From contig NZ_JBLBVK010000047.1 of the NCBI RefSeq assembly GCF_047314965.1, forward strand, positions 1 to 64,000: a stretch of 64,000 nucleotides of DNA, read 5' to 3'. The position numbers were made by a program, and so were the translations under genes. Source of the stretch: JAVJUV01 sp047314965. Lineage in GTDB: Bacteria > Pseudomonadota > Alphaproteobacteria > Rhodobacterales > Rhodobacteraceae. This document shows, piece by piece, positions 7,001 through 14,529 of this stretch. The first letter of the stretch is position 1. Each line of letters starts with the position of its first letter. Under the pieces are notes generated by a model. The model saw nothing but the letters and a program-made list of their open reading frames with translations, made no database searches and was not told the DNA's origin.

Positions 7001-8146
7001 AACGTTTTCATCCTCCGCCCAAACGAGGTTCAGTTCGAACTCCGTACGACGGTCCAGAAACTCTCGGGGACCGACCTCCAGTTTCCCGGCCCGAATTCGG
7101 TTCGTGGGCGGGAACATGTTGATCGAGATGCCGGGCGCCTTTCCCTCCGACAGCACGCTGTCCAGAAGTGGTTCGGTCTCGTGTGCCACCGTTTGGCTGG
7201 TGCGCTCGGAAATGTGGCGCGCGAAGGAGGCGAAATCTCTATCCGGGTCGACGGTGAGGTCGAGTGGGAGAGTGTTGGAAAACGGGCCGACGATCGAGTT
7301 GGGCGCGCCAAGAGACTTCCGTCCTTCCGACTGGAAAAAGCTCGTCACCCCTCGGTCGCCCATGAAACCCTGCACCGCAAGCGCATAGGCGGCCGCCAGT
7401 ATGCCGAACCTCGTGGCCCCGGTTTGCCGCGTCAGTGTCCGCAGCGAGTGCCCGAACTCCTCGAAGGCGCGAACGGCCACCTGGCCGGCTTCGTCGGACT
7501 GGCCTTGCGAAACGCCGTCACCTACCAGCCGGACAGGTGGCGGAAGGGAAGAAACAAGGCTCTGCGCTTCCGGCGACAGCTCGCCTAGTGGATCCTGGGC
7601 TTGTGCGAAGTCATAGTAGGACCCGACCGGCGGAAGCTCCTCTCCGCAATACAGTTTGAGAAGCTCGCGATTCATGACCCCACGGGAAAATCCGTCGGTA
7701 ATGGCGTGATGCGCCGCTATGGTGAACCGCCAGCACTCGCCGCAATCCGCGACCACAAATCGGACGAGTGATCCCGGCTTGCGGGTGTCGACCTTGTTGA
7801 AGATCAGGGGAAGTGCGCGCTGCCGGAACGTCTCAAATCCACGATCCGCCAATTCGAACGCATGAAACTCGAACCGTGCCTCCCGCGATACATGGGCGGT
7901 TACAGTGCCGCTGTCGATCCGGAAGCTCGTTCGTAGTGCTTCGTGTCGCTGCACCAGCGCCCTTGCAGCTTCGTGGAGCCGTTCTCGATCCAGTGGGCCA
8001 TGGACCAGATGACCGACTGCAATCATGTAAGTCCCGGCACCCGCCATTTCCGCTTTTACGTATCGGAACTGGTTACCTGTCGCGATCTTCGGCTCGGACG
8101 AAACATCTTGGTACATGGCACACTCTTGAAACGCGATCGGTGCCAT
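4037..8146 (-). CDS. NRPS-like C-A-PCP protein fused to an acyltransferase-3-like membrane domain
   Basis: A 1,369-residue protein of four parts. The condensation domain (about 20-420) has an intact HHAITDG motif. The adenylation domain (about 440-925) has A3 LFTSGTTGRPK, an Asp in the A4 region (GIAHDPTLRD), A5 VFGTTE, A8-type KINGFRVELGEIE and A10 PLTRNGKID. The carrier (about 940-1010) has phosphopantetheine site DLGADSLS. The C-terminal 330 residues form about ten membrane helices starting MRSIAIALVVAHHTGW, where the Arg and His match the acyltransferase-3 signature. So an amino acid would be activated, loaded, probably N-acylated or condensed, and passed to a membrane acceptor. That final step is inference. 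No thioesterase, export or phosphopantetheinyl transferase gene is nearby. I chose the ATG at 8146 over a TTG at 8167; an ATG at 8116 is also possible. Confidence 0.85.
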   Translation of the reverse strand: MAPIAFQECAMYQDVSSEPKIATGNQFRYVKAEMAGAGTYMIAVGHLVHGPLDRERLHEAARALVQRHEALRTSFRIDSGTVTAHVSREARFEFHAFELADRGFETFRQRALPLIFNKVDTRKPGSLVRFVVADCGECWRFTIAAHHAITDGFSRGVMNRELLKLYCGEELPPVGSYYDFAQAQDPLGELSPEAQSLVSSLPPPVRLVGDGVSQGQSDEAGQVAVRAFEEFGHSLRTLTRQTGATRFGILAAAYALAVQGFMGDRGVTSFFQSEGRKSLGAPNSIVGPFSNTLPLDLTVDPDRDFASFARHISERTSQTVAHETEPLLDSVLSEGKAPGISINMFPPTNRIRAGKLEVGPREFLDRRTEFELNLVWAEDENVLKAHAYYDRAVLTDQRVELFLSFLDRVLNAALETPEALCRDIIKKGRRNHEVVLPRTSLDPTPGHRLHQPFFETAERQPEATAIITSKGRMSYGVLAERTRAVAAAIQAAGVTADDRVAILAQRDPALVEAMLGVSAAGASFAIIDSTYPMDRILFMLERLGARYLVPAGAEVPLCLARRVTIIRPDHSADANPTIVNGPPRQYCCHLFTSGTTGRPKLVSHPDTTLLRFVSWQAETLDLRDGITTMLMAGIAHDPTLRDVFLPLCHGGMVAIPTPEEMSRPEALRQFFKQAKCNVVRFSPSTARLIMAGDAAASDFTSLRGIFWGGERLPQSSVRHFETLAPRARQFHVFGTTETPQAFLVHEIIDSPKPSQRDIPMGLPLPWTGVRLLDDDGNAVSTGEVGEIVAELADPVEGINQKRHIAGATSACQHFTGDLGYQLSDGNIYFAGRRDGQVKINGFRVELGEIEATVEAVSGIERSFATLSEGRILLFAQTVSNTVTDAAVKAALARSLPSYMMPARILLLEEFPLTRNGKIDREALVALADRSQQDEANISDGIGQKSDAEEVISAVFAKATGRPVIGRGESLFDLGADSLSTIEARLELEAHGFVLPENWEWMPVSKLALHREDAHAGQKQTGWLFQTRRLDTFIVMRSIAIALVVAHHTGWELAVGASLALFALAGYTFGRLHLPAILEDGRTGRIWALIAKLLVPLVPASILIFMVHSQIGNSPHPAAILLFENVAKFIDVVILGFESQRYHIIWLWFLHAYLQIFFLLGVLLAIPGLRAALASNPWRGALVFYGLAEIIGAGLILLLSGPLDMGDIGHVSALLQNAPTTLLPLFALGVLFGYADTSMRRLVSIMLGLVHLALAQFVYPNNAEIAWLLAIGLCVFVPFVTLPRILTAIFVIISGHALMIYLSHRAVDFTLNQFVPGLLPTPLEISVQLAIGVLLGIGLRPVLELLGINRLAQKRISFGAGPRVPRTDGT

Positions 8147-8167
8147 CTCAAAAAAACCGGGTATCAA

Positions 8168-8544
8168 GGGCTACCAACCTGATATGCCGCAATTATTTAC
8201 CCAGACTTTTCGCGTTGAACAACTTCCGGTTTTTTGTGGGGTGAGGATGGTATCATGGCCGCAACACACGACTGCAAATCCCAACGGAACTCGAGCGGAA
8301 GGAACGCAAGCTTCAAAAAGTGGACAAGGACCAAGTCCACGCATCAACGCATCTGCGAATATGAATGGTTCGAGATTGAAGAAAGCTGAAGGTCTGCTTC
8401 GTCCCGAACTCTGTCGTAGTCTCGAATTTTGCAAACATCTGCTCGACGATCATTCTGCGGAAAAACAATGTGTTGCGAGCGTAAAACGTAGTGGCCAATA
8501 CTGAATGCGGCCGTCTTACTTGTCAGGCTATTCTCGTTTGCTGC
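8168..8544. other. gene-free stretch upstream of the NRPS-like gene
   Basis: It must contain the NRPS-like gene's promoter, since transcription runs leftward from here, but I could not pick out -35/-10 boxes with confidence. The overlapping ORFs on both strands have no family signature or consistent codon bias. The far end merges into the transposase remnant that starts near 8545. Confidence 0.4.
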
Positions 8545-9060
8545 GTTGAACAAAGATCCTCGCCGTTTTGCGAGGTTTTTTTGGGCGGTGGCGGCGAGCA
8601 GGAATTCGTCATTTGCGCCGCATGGGCCTCGCAATCGCAGCCTGCCGAGGCCGGGTATGCGCTTGGGTTGGGCCTGGGGCATTTCGACCTTCTTTCGGAG
8701 CGCCATCGAGATTTCGTTTTTCTTCATTCTGGCGATGTCGCGCGCGATTTGGAGGGCGTCTGCGGTATCGATGGTCGATGCGTCCCACTCTTCCTTCGGT
8801 GTGGAGTTCTGTTCGTTTCACTCTGCCTCGATCAGGCTGGCATCGATTGCCATACGTTGGCCGCTGACCGCACCTTCCGCGATGCGCGGGCAACAATAGT
8901 TTCGAACAGATGACGCAGCAGTTCGCTCTCGCGGAAACGGCCATGCCAGTTCTTTGAAGAGATCGAAAGGTCGAGTAGGCGGCCGCTCAGATCGATACCG
9001 CAGAACCAGCTATAAGTTAGGTTCATGTGGACCTCTTTACAAAGCCGCACCTCGGACATT
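8545..9060 (-). pseudogene. IS1182/IS5-type DDE transposase remnant
   Basis: Reading leftward from about 9060: SEVRLCKEVHMNLTYSWFCG, then KNWHGRFRESELLRHLF, then after a frame change ASLIEAE, a TGA where an Arg is expected, and TPKEEWDAS. The sequence then jumps to IARMKKNEIS and GLGRLRLRGPCGANDEFLL, AATAQ. These are ordered pieces of one DDE transposase (N-terminal part, DASLIEAD motif, C-terminal RLRLRG motif) with the catalytic middle deleted, at least one frameshift and one stop. Family naming is from the motif pattern. It is an old, dead element. Confidence 0.75.
8558..8582 (+). terminator. rho-independent terminator-like hairpin
   Basis: CCTCGC (8558-8563), six-base loop, GCGAGG (8570-8575), then seven T's. 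It is a textbook shape on the plus strand, yet no intact plus-strand gene lies upstream. It may be a leftover of the insertion element's boundary. Confidence 0.5.
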
Positions 9061-9304
9061 GAGGCAATTCTCACCAAGGTCTGCTTTCCGCGTTGAGCGG
9101 ACCTTCGCGCTCAAACGGACGGCTCGGCGATCAAGTTAGTCCTTTCGGTCTTGTCCTTCCTCACCAGCGGGCCCTCGCGCTCATCGTGTACGCTCCAAGC
9201 TGCCGTCCGGCGCGTGGTTGCGTTGAGAGGCGCCGACGCGCCAGTCCGATCCGCTTGATAAAATGGTTGATTTCAATGAGGCTGCTGTCCTGAAAGGAGC
9301 CAAA

Positions 9305-9607
9305 ATGAAACAAACCTCTCTTTCTGTCATACTCTGTTCTTTCGCTCTTTCCGGCTGCGTGGACAATTCAATACGGGAATTCGGGGATCTCAGGCCAACG
9401 GAGTCAGGTTTCGAGGCGACCTTTGGCGTGAACGCCAAGACGACTCCGGTAAATGGTCGAAACGCCGAAGCAAAGCGCCTGGAGACATTGCAGGACTGGA
9501 CCGAGGATGCCGGGCTCTGCCCGAATGGCTACCAGATTGCCGACAGGACAGTCGTTCAAAGGCTCGGCTATGAGTATTGGATATACTACGTAGGCAGGTG
9601 TCTTTAA
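9305..9607 (+). CDS. predicted lipoprotein of unknown function
   Basis: A 100-residue protein with a type II signal peptide ending in a lipobox (FALSGC), then a soluble domain of about 80 residues ending with WIYYVGRCL. The mature part has three Cys besides the lipidated one if the C-terminal Cys is counted, so a disulfide is possible. AAAGGAG at 9293-9299 fixes the start; an upstream in-frame ATG at 9263 lacks such a site. It stands alone between mobile-element debris and the FHA cluster. No family is recognised. Confidence 0.65.
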   Translation: MKQTSLSVILCSFALSGCVDNSIREFGDLRPTESGFEATFGVNAKTTPVNGRNAEAKRLETLQDWTEDAGLCPNGYQIADRTVVQRLGYEYWIYYVGRCL

Positions 9608-10142
9608 TGGAGCGGGTCACCAGCGGCCGAGCTGGCTGACCACCTCCGAGGCCAAGATCACCAAGCCGTTTTTCAGCGCAAGGGTGCCAAGAGAAGCTGC
9701 GAGGATCCTGGGACATCCATAGGAAGGGGCGGCGAGGGTACTTGGAACGCTCAGGTGCAGGAAGTGGCGATGCCAGTCCGTCCGTTCGAACTTCTCCACC
9801 ACGGGAAGATGGGATTTCGAGCCGGGTTCGCACTAGACATAGTTCGCCCCGCCAGGTTTGCCGTCTATTCCGTACACGCAGTTTTTTTCGTACGAGACCT
9901 GCTGGCAGTTAGGAAAACCTTTCAGAAACAGGACTGTGATAATGGAACTCGCACCGGGTGGGCCGGATCGAATTTATGGAAATCGGACGTTTCCGTGACG
10001 AGATTTGGATAGTCCGAAGGCATCGAAAATTAATTCTGCCATATATTTACCGCCCAAAAGTCCCGCATCATCCTAAAATCAGGCTGATTTTCAGGTCAAA
10101 CAGACGGCTGTTGACTAGTGATTTGTTACGAGGACTGCACTT
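9608..10142. other. 535-base intergenic region upstream of the FHA cluster
   Basis: The left part (9617-9802) contains a minus-strand ORF of 61 codons with no recognisable motif, probably a relic. The right part (about 10020-10140) is clearly more AT-rich than its surroundings and carries the palindrome at 10075-10091, so it is the likely promoter region of the four-gene cluster. TTGACT at 10111-10116 resembles a -35 box, but I see no matching -10 box at the right distance. Confidence 0.4.
10075..10091. promoter_or_regulatory. perfect palindrome, candidate operator
   Basis: AAAATCAG-G-CTGATTTT has 8-base arms around one central base. An outer CCT at 10072-10074 and AGG at 10093-10095 extend the symmetry with one unpaired base on the right side. 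It lies 52 bases before the first gene of the FHA/PP2C cluster in AT-rich DNA, a typical place for a dimeric regulator site. No regulator gene is adjacent, so the binder is unknown. Confidence 0.45.
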
Positions 10143-10667
10143 ATGCGATCCAATGCGCAACCCGTCGATTTGATCGAGGGTGAGTTCGAAGATGAACCGA
10201 AGCCGGGCGCGGTTGCCGTCATGACCGGAACCTTCACCACCGATCTGGCAACCAATACGACAATCGAGAAGAATACGTCGCTGAGCGACGCCATCCAGAC
10301 CGACCGCCGCACCGAAGCTGACGATTTCCCGCTTCGCGTCGCCCGTTCCCGCGCTCTGATAGAAGTGTCAATGACTGCGGTTGTGCTCCTCAAGTCCGCA
10401 ACCGCGACCGGGGTGTCTACTCCGGTTGCTGCCGATCCCGCGCCTGCCGCCAACGAGGTCGCCGCGATTGAAAGCGCACCGATTCCGGAAGCGATGGCCA
10501 CGGCGATGGCTGCGTCGCCGGTCGAGACCCGTCTCGACGGCGCAATTACCTTGAAGTCCATCCTCGAACGCGAACTCGAGGCCGGATTCAGAACCTTTGG
10601 TTTTGCTCTCGAACGCAAGGGCGAAATGTGGGTTGAAGAATTTAATCTCGCTTCGCTCTCAAACTAA
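10143..10667 (+). CDS. unknown protein, first gene of the FHA/PP2C cluster
   Basis: A 174-residue protein preceded by ACGAGGA at good spacing. It has an acidic N-terminus (IEGEFEDEPKPG), a middle rich in Ala, Thr and Pro that is probably disordered, and a C-terminal segment of about 40 residues (SILERELEAGFRTFGFALER and WVEEFNL) that may be the folded part. There is no signal peptide; the hydrophobic stretch near residue 80 is too short to be sure of a membrane helix. It is 32 bases upstream of the FHA gene and in the same direction, so it should be co-transcribed. I do not recognise the family. Confidence 0.65.
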   Translation: MRSNAQPVDLIEGEFEDEPKPGAVAVMTGTFTTDLATNTTIEKNTSLSDAIQTDRRTEADDFPLRVARSRALIEVSMTAVVLLKSATATGVSTPVAADPAPAANEVAAIESAPIPEAMATAMAASPVETRLDGAITLKSILERELEAGFRTFGFALERKGEMWVEEFNLASLSN

Positions 10668-10699
10668 AGCATCCCCAAGACATACTTAGGAGTATTACG

Positions 10700-11323
10700 A
10701 TGTTCCGTTTCAGGAAAAAAGTTGTCGTGCCTGAAGGCAAACAATCTCAGGTAGATGAGTTCGCCAGGATTGCACCCCAGAAGCCCGCCGAAGAGGCGCC
10801 CGCCATCGACCCGGCGATGGGCAAGCGTCGCCGCCCCATTGCGGCTAAAACGCGCCTGATGGGCTACGACACTTCGGATGGCCGCATTGTCGACCTGTTC
10901 TCCGAGGACAAGGTGAACACGGACATCGGACGCATCCAGTTCCCGGTTGGCCTTGTGATGGTCATCAAGGGCGCCGGCCTCGGCGAATGCTTCGCCATCA
11001 AGTCCGGCATGTCCCAGATTGGACGCGGCGAAGACCAGGCGATCCGGCTCGATTTCGGCGACATGGCCATTTCGCGCTCCAACCACGCCGCCATCGTCTA
11101 CGATCCGAAAGAACACTCCTTTCTGCTGGGCCATGGTGGAAAATCGAACATCGTGCGGCTGAACGGTAAGCCCGTGGTCAGCACTTCCGATCTCACGAAC
11201 GGTGACGAGATTGAAATCGGAGAGACGAGGATGCGCTTCGTTGCGCTCTGCTCGAATGAATTCAACTGGGAAAACGCCGAACGTGAAGAAGGGGATGACG
11301 ACGATGATCTGGAGATTGCCTGA
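10700..11323 (+). CDS. FHA-domain protein
   Basis: A 207-residue protein with a C-terminal forkhead-associated domain (about 85-190) that binds phosphothreonine peptides. The hallmarks are IGRGEDQAI (G-R), ISRSNHAAI (S-x2-H) and VRLNGKPV (N-G). The N-terminal 80 residues are basic then Pro/Ala-rich and contain no kinase. TTAGGAG sits seven bases before the ATG. The final 20 bases overlap the PP2C start. An FHA reader next to a PP2C eraser implies Thr phosphorylation, but no Ser/Thr kinase is encoded in the cluster, so the kinase must act from elsewhere. Confidence 0.85.
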   Translation: MFRFRKKVVVPEGKQSQVDEFARIAPQKPAEEAPAIDPAMGKRRRPIAAKTRLMGYDTSDGRIVDLFSEDKVNTDIGRIQFPVGLVMVIKGAGLGECFAIKSGMSQIGRGEDQAIRLDFGDMAISRSNHAAIVYDPKEHSFLLGHGGKSNIVRLNGKPVVSTSDLTNGDEIEIGETRMRFVALCSNEFNWENAEREEGDDDDDLEIA

Positions 11324-12263
11324 GCCCCGCTTTGATGTTGCGTCCGCGCTCGACCGAGGAGGTCGTGACTATCAGGAGGATTCTCTCGTATCCGACTTCG
11401 CGGTCGGCGACGATTGCGGAATCGTGGTCCTTGCCGATGGCATGGGTGGCCATTCCGCCGGGGACCTGGCCTCGAAAATCGTTGTTACCGAAGTCTTCAG
11501 CGAGCTGAAGTTTCATGGCGACCTCTTCTTCGATCATGCCAGAAGTCTGCCGACGCTGATGTCGAACGCGATCTCCGCAGCGAACGAATGCATTCGCGAG
11601 GCGATGAACACAAACGAATCCGCCCGCGGGATGGGCTCGACCGTCGTCGCCACCGTGATAGCAGGCAACCGCCTGCACTGGTGCTCGGTCGGCGACAGCC
11701 CGCTCTACCACTTCCGTGGCGGTCAGATGACACAGCTGAACGAGGACCACTCCATGGCGCCACAGATTGATGCCATGGCGTTTGCCGGTATTATCACCGA
11801 AGAAGATGCGAAATCGCATCCCGATCGCAACTGCCTGACATCGGCCATCGTCGGCAGCAAGATTGCCAAGATGGACAACCGCGGCCAGGCCTTCGAGCTC
11901 AAGGCGGGCGACATCATCGTCGTGTCCAGTGACGGCCTGCAGTTCCTCGAGGACAAGGTGATCGCCAAGATCATCGGCCGCAACCGGCGCAAGCCAAGTG
12001 CCGACATCGCAAATGCGCTGTTACAGGCGGTCAAGGCCCTCGAAGACCCCGAGCAGGACAATATCTCCTTCGCGGTGGTCAAGGTCCGTCACGAGAAGCC
12101 CGTGATCCGGCCGGTGCGCCGCACCAACGTCACAGAAGTGGATTTCCATTCCACCCGGCTGGCGGGCGAAGCGGTCGCAGGGGCCGATAACACGACAATC
12201 CTCTCGGCAGAAAATGAGGCCGGGGACGAAGATATGCCGGCATCCGTAAGAGGCCGCGCCTGA
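11304..12263 (+). CDS. PP2C-type Ser/Thr protein phosphatase
   Basis: A 319-residue cytoplasmic phosphatase of the PPM family. All metal-binding motifs are visible: RGGRDYQEDS near the N-terminus, VLADGMGGHSAG, GMGSTVVATV, WCSVGDSPLY, VSSDGLQFL and QDNISFAVV. It should be active with Mn or Mg. A C-terminal tail of about 60 residues after the domain looks disordered. I chose the ATG at 11304, about nine bases after AAGGGG; the same frame is open upstream inside the FHA gene. The overlap indicates translational coupling, and a substrate in this cluster is likely. Confidence 0.88.
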   Translation: MIWRLPEPRFDVASALDRGGRDYQEDSLVSDFAVGDDCGIVVLADGMGGHSAGDLASKIVVTEVFSELKFHGDLFFDHARSLPTLMSNAISAANECIREAMNTNESARGMGSTVVATVIAGNRLHWCSVGDSPLYHFRGGQMTQLNEDHSMAPQIDAMAFAGIITEEDAKSHPDRNCLTSAIVGSKIAKMDNRGQAFELKAGDIIVVSSDGLQFLEDKVIAKIIGRNRRKPSADIANALLQAVKALEDPEQDNISFAVVKVRHEKPVIRPVRRTNVTEVDFHSTRLAGEAVAGADNTTILSAENEAGDEDMPASVRGRA

Positions 12264-12274
12264 GGTAAAAGTAC

Positions 12275-13654
12275 ATGTCGAGTAACGAGTTTAAGTTGGA
12301 CCAGTGTGTTTCGGTCCGCCTGTCCCGCCTGCTTGGCGGAACGTTTCTGAGCCCGAAGGATCGTGCGCTGGCCGAGGTCTGCCAGCGGCGGCTGACCCAA
12401 CCGCTGCGCATGATCATCTTTGGCTCTGATCCCAAAAATGCTGCACATCTGCTCAATTTGATTATTGGACATCCGGTAATTCCGGCAAAATTGGACAGTG
12501 TAAACGCAACGATTGTACATAGCGAAAAATCTTTCGCAAATTTGCAATACGCGGATCGAACTCAACGGAAATTATCGGGATCGGAATTCGCATCGATTTT
12601 CGACAATGATCCTGTCCGGGTTCGTATCGGCATCGATCTTCCGTCGCTCCAAAAGCTGTCCTTTACAGTCCTTGCGGACTCGAATTCGGAACGCCTGATG
12701 GCGGGCGGTGTCTCTCTCCTGGACTCGACGGATGTTGCCATCTGGACGGGCGGCGCCTGTTCCGAGGCCATGCGCGATCTCTGGGATCAGCTTCCTGAGA
12801 TGGTCAGGGCGCACAGCTACCTCGTTCTGCCTCCCAATGGCGATGCCCCGGGCTGGGACGATCTCGCGCAGGAATTCGCGGGGGCACTGAGTGTCGATGC
12901 GCGCCTTGCGCTTCACGCCAAGAACCGCCGCCGCGGCGTCGACAAGGAGTCCTTCAAAGCTGCCGGCGGCACCGAACTGGTCAAGATTATCAAGAAGGAG
13001 ATCGACCAACTCATCAAGCAGTCCGAAGACGTCGTCGAAATTCTCTGCCTCCGTTACGATGCGCAGTTGGCCGAAACGCAAGAAACCGTTGTCGATCCTT
13101 CCGAGCCTTTGAACGCGAAGCCGCGTTCGATAATCAACGAAAGAGAAATCAGCGAAAAATCATTAATCTCAGAGGGTAAGGAGGTTCTCGAGTCGCGCCC
13201 TACGACCGTGTTGACCTCTCTCTCGGATCGTCTCCGCACATCGTTCGACGCCGATGCAACCAAACCGGGCCGCGCCGTCACAGAACCCATCAGCTTGATT
13301 GCGCTTCAACGCAGTTTGCGCGGCGACCCTTCAAAGCGACCGGTTGCCCTTACAGGTCACGACGTCCGGCCGACCGGCGATCGTGCCGTTGACATGCAGA
13401 AAACCGGGCAGGGCGCGTGGCCCGGGTCTGGAACCATGACAAGTCCTCCTGCCTCACCTCACTACAACGCGCCCGTTGCAGCATTGGCGGACAATCCGGC
13501 ATCGGGCAGCGGGACAGCGGCGCCAGAACCGGCAGCATCGCGGAAAGAGCGAAACGTCGAATCCCTGCAGTCGCGCTTAGCGCGCGATGCCACTTCGTCT
13601 CGACCTTCCGATAATGAGCCGCGTCCGGTGACACCTTGGTCCCTTGGGCTGTAA
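12275..13654 (+). CDS. unknown protein resembling a dynamin-type GTPase with lost nucleotide motifs
   Basis: A 459-residue protein. Residues 40-190 follow the layout of a bacterial dynamin-like GTPase: a strand then FGSDPKNAAHLLNLIIGHP at the P-loop position (normally G-x4-G-K-S followed by LNALLG-x-P), VLADSNSE at the DxPG position, and TDVAIWTGGACSE with SYLVLPPNGD at the NKxD position. The core Lys and Ser of the P-loop, the DxPG and the NKxD are all missing, so GTP hydrolysis is not expected. Helices follow to about 270; the last 180 residues are low-complexity and probably disordered. Bases about 12400-12620 are AT-richer than neighbours. GAGGT precedes the ATG. The fold call is inference from pattern. 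Confidence 0.6.
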   Translation: MSSNEFKLDQCVSVRLSRLLGGTFLSPKDRALAEVCQRRLTQPLRMIIFGSDPKNAAHLLNLIIGHPVIPAKLDSVNATIVHSEKSFANLQYADRTQRKLSGSEFASIFDNDPVRVRIGIDLPSLQKLSFTVLADSNSERLMAGGVSLLDSTDVAIWTGGACSEAMRDLWDQLPEMVRAHSYLVLPPNGDAPGWDDLAQEFAGALSVDARLALHAKNRRRGVDKESFKAAGGTELVKIIKKEIDQLIKQSEDVVEILCLRYDAQLAETQETVVDPSEPLNAKPRSIINEREISEKSLISEGKEVLESRPTTVLTSLSDRLRTSFDADATKPGRAVTEPISLIALQRSLRGDPSKRPVALTGHDVRPTGDRAVDMQKTGQGAWPGSGTMTSPPASPHYNAPVAALADNPASGSGTAAPEPAASRKERNVESLQSRLARDATSSRPSDNEPRPVTPWSLGL

Positions 13655-13722
13655 TTTTCTAGGTCATGTTGACAAAAGGGAGGCAGTCTGGGCGTCAGGC
13701 GTGATTCAGGCAGGTGTCTGCG

Positions 13723-14200
13723 ATGCAGACCAGCTTGGCGCGCGACCTGAAGATGGGCGACGAATGGTCGTTGTTTTGGCGCGTCATCCAAGCCGTCCGA
13801 ACACCGAACGGATGCAAACCTACAAACCACTGCCTTGTTCTAGATGGAATTTTCTGGATCGCCGGTGCACCGTAGCGCGACCTACCCGAAGAGTTTGGAA
13901 AGCGGTCGAGCGTCCACCGGCAGTTCCGGCGTTGGTCGCTTGCGGGCCGGTGGGAAGATATCAAGGAGGCGTTCAACCAAAGCCGGGCCGTCCCAGATGC
14001 GCTGCAAATCTTCGACAGCACCGTGGTTCGCGCCCATCATCAGGCGGCAGGTGCAAAGAGGAAACTCAGAAACAGGGGTAACGCGGGGCGCGAGGGGCGG
14101 CTTACGCAGGAATTCACTACACATCCGTGCGACATCTGGAGTGCTAGCGACAGTTCCCTTGCCAAGGACGCCAGCTGTAACGGTATGCGCCCTTACGAGA
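13723..14200 (+). pseudogene. IS5-family (IS427-group) transposase remnant
   Basis: From the ATG at 13723 the frame reads KMGDEWSLFWRVI, then NHCLVLDGIFWIAGAP, a TAG where a Trp is expected (13873-13875), then RDLPEEFGKRSSVHRQFRRW and SLAGRWEDIKEAFNQS. This is the orfA product of an IS427-group element. Farther right SRGGLRR-like residues of the second frame appear and then decay. The catalytic part is missing. It closes the accessory island on the right. Confidence 0.75.
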
Positions 14201-14264
14201 CAACACTCATGGCGCTTCGCCACGGGCTTTCCGAACTCGACCTCCGTCCGCCGCCTTCCATCTG

Positions 14265-14450
14265 GCTGCCGGGATCGATGGCGGAAGCGCGGCCAAGATG
14301 CTGGATGGCGCCACGAAGGAATTCGCGAAGATCCTCGCCGGACTCGAATTCGGTGACGCCGATCTCAAGATCAAGGGTCTCAACAAGACCATGGTCGACA
14401 TGGACAAGGTCGTCGGGATGTACACCGAGGCGGGCAAGCTCCACATCTGA
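14265..14450 (+). pseudogene. 3' remnant of an unidentified gene
   Basis: A frame with strong codon bias, unlike its left flank, reads GGSAAKMLDGATKEFAKIL, then KIKGLNKTMVDMDKVVGMYT and stops at 14448-14450, followed by a good terminator. The left limit given is approximate; no start codon or signal is visible and the frame upstream loses coding character at the IS5-type remnant. It looks like the end of a chromosomal gene displaced by that element. I do not recognise the family. Confidence 0.5.
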
Positions 14451-14475
14451 GCCATCCTCGCTTGACGTGCGAAAG

Positions 14476-14503
14476 GAGCGGCGCATCCTCAGCCGCTCTT
14501 TTC
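14476..14503 (+). terminator. rho-independent terminator
   Basis: GAGCGGC (14476-14482), nine-base loop, GCCGCTC (14492-14498), then TTTTCTTG. It lies 26 bases after the stop of the truncated gene, which supports that gene having been real. Confidence 0.75.
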
Positions 14504-14529
14504 TTGTTTGCAGCCCGGCACGTCGTGCA

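Noticed and set aside
10143..13654. Type VI secretion locus
   Set aside because: FHA and PP2C fit, but no tss/tag structural gene or kinase is present on either side.
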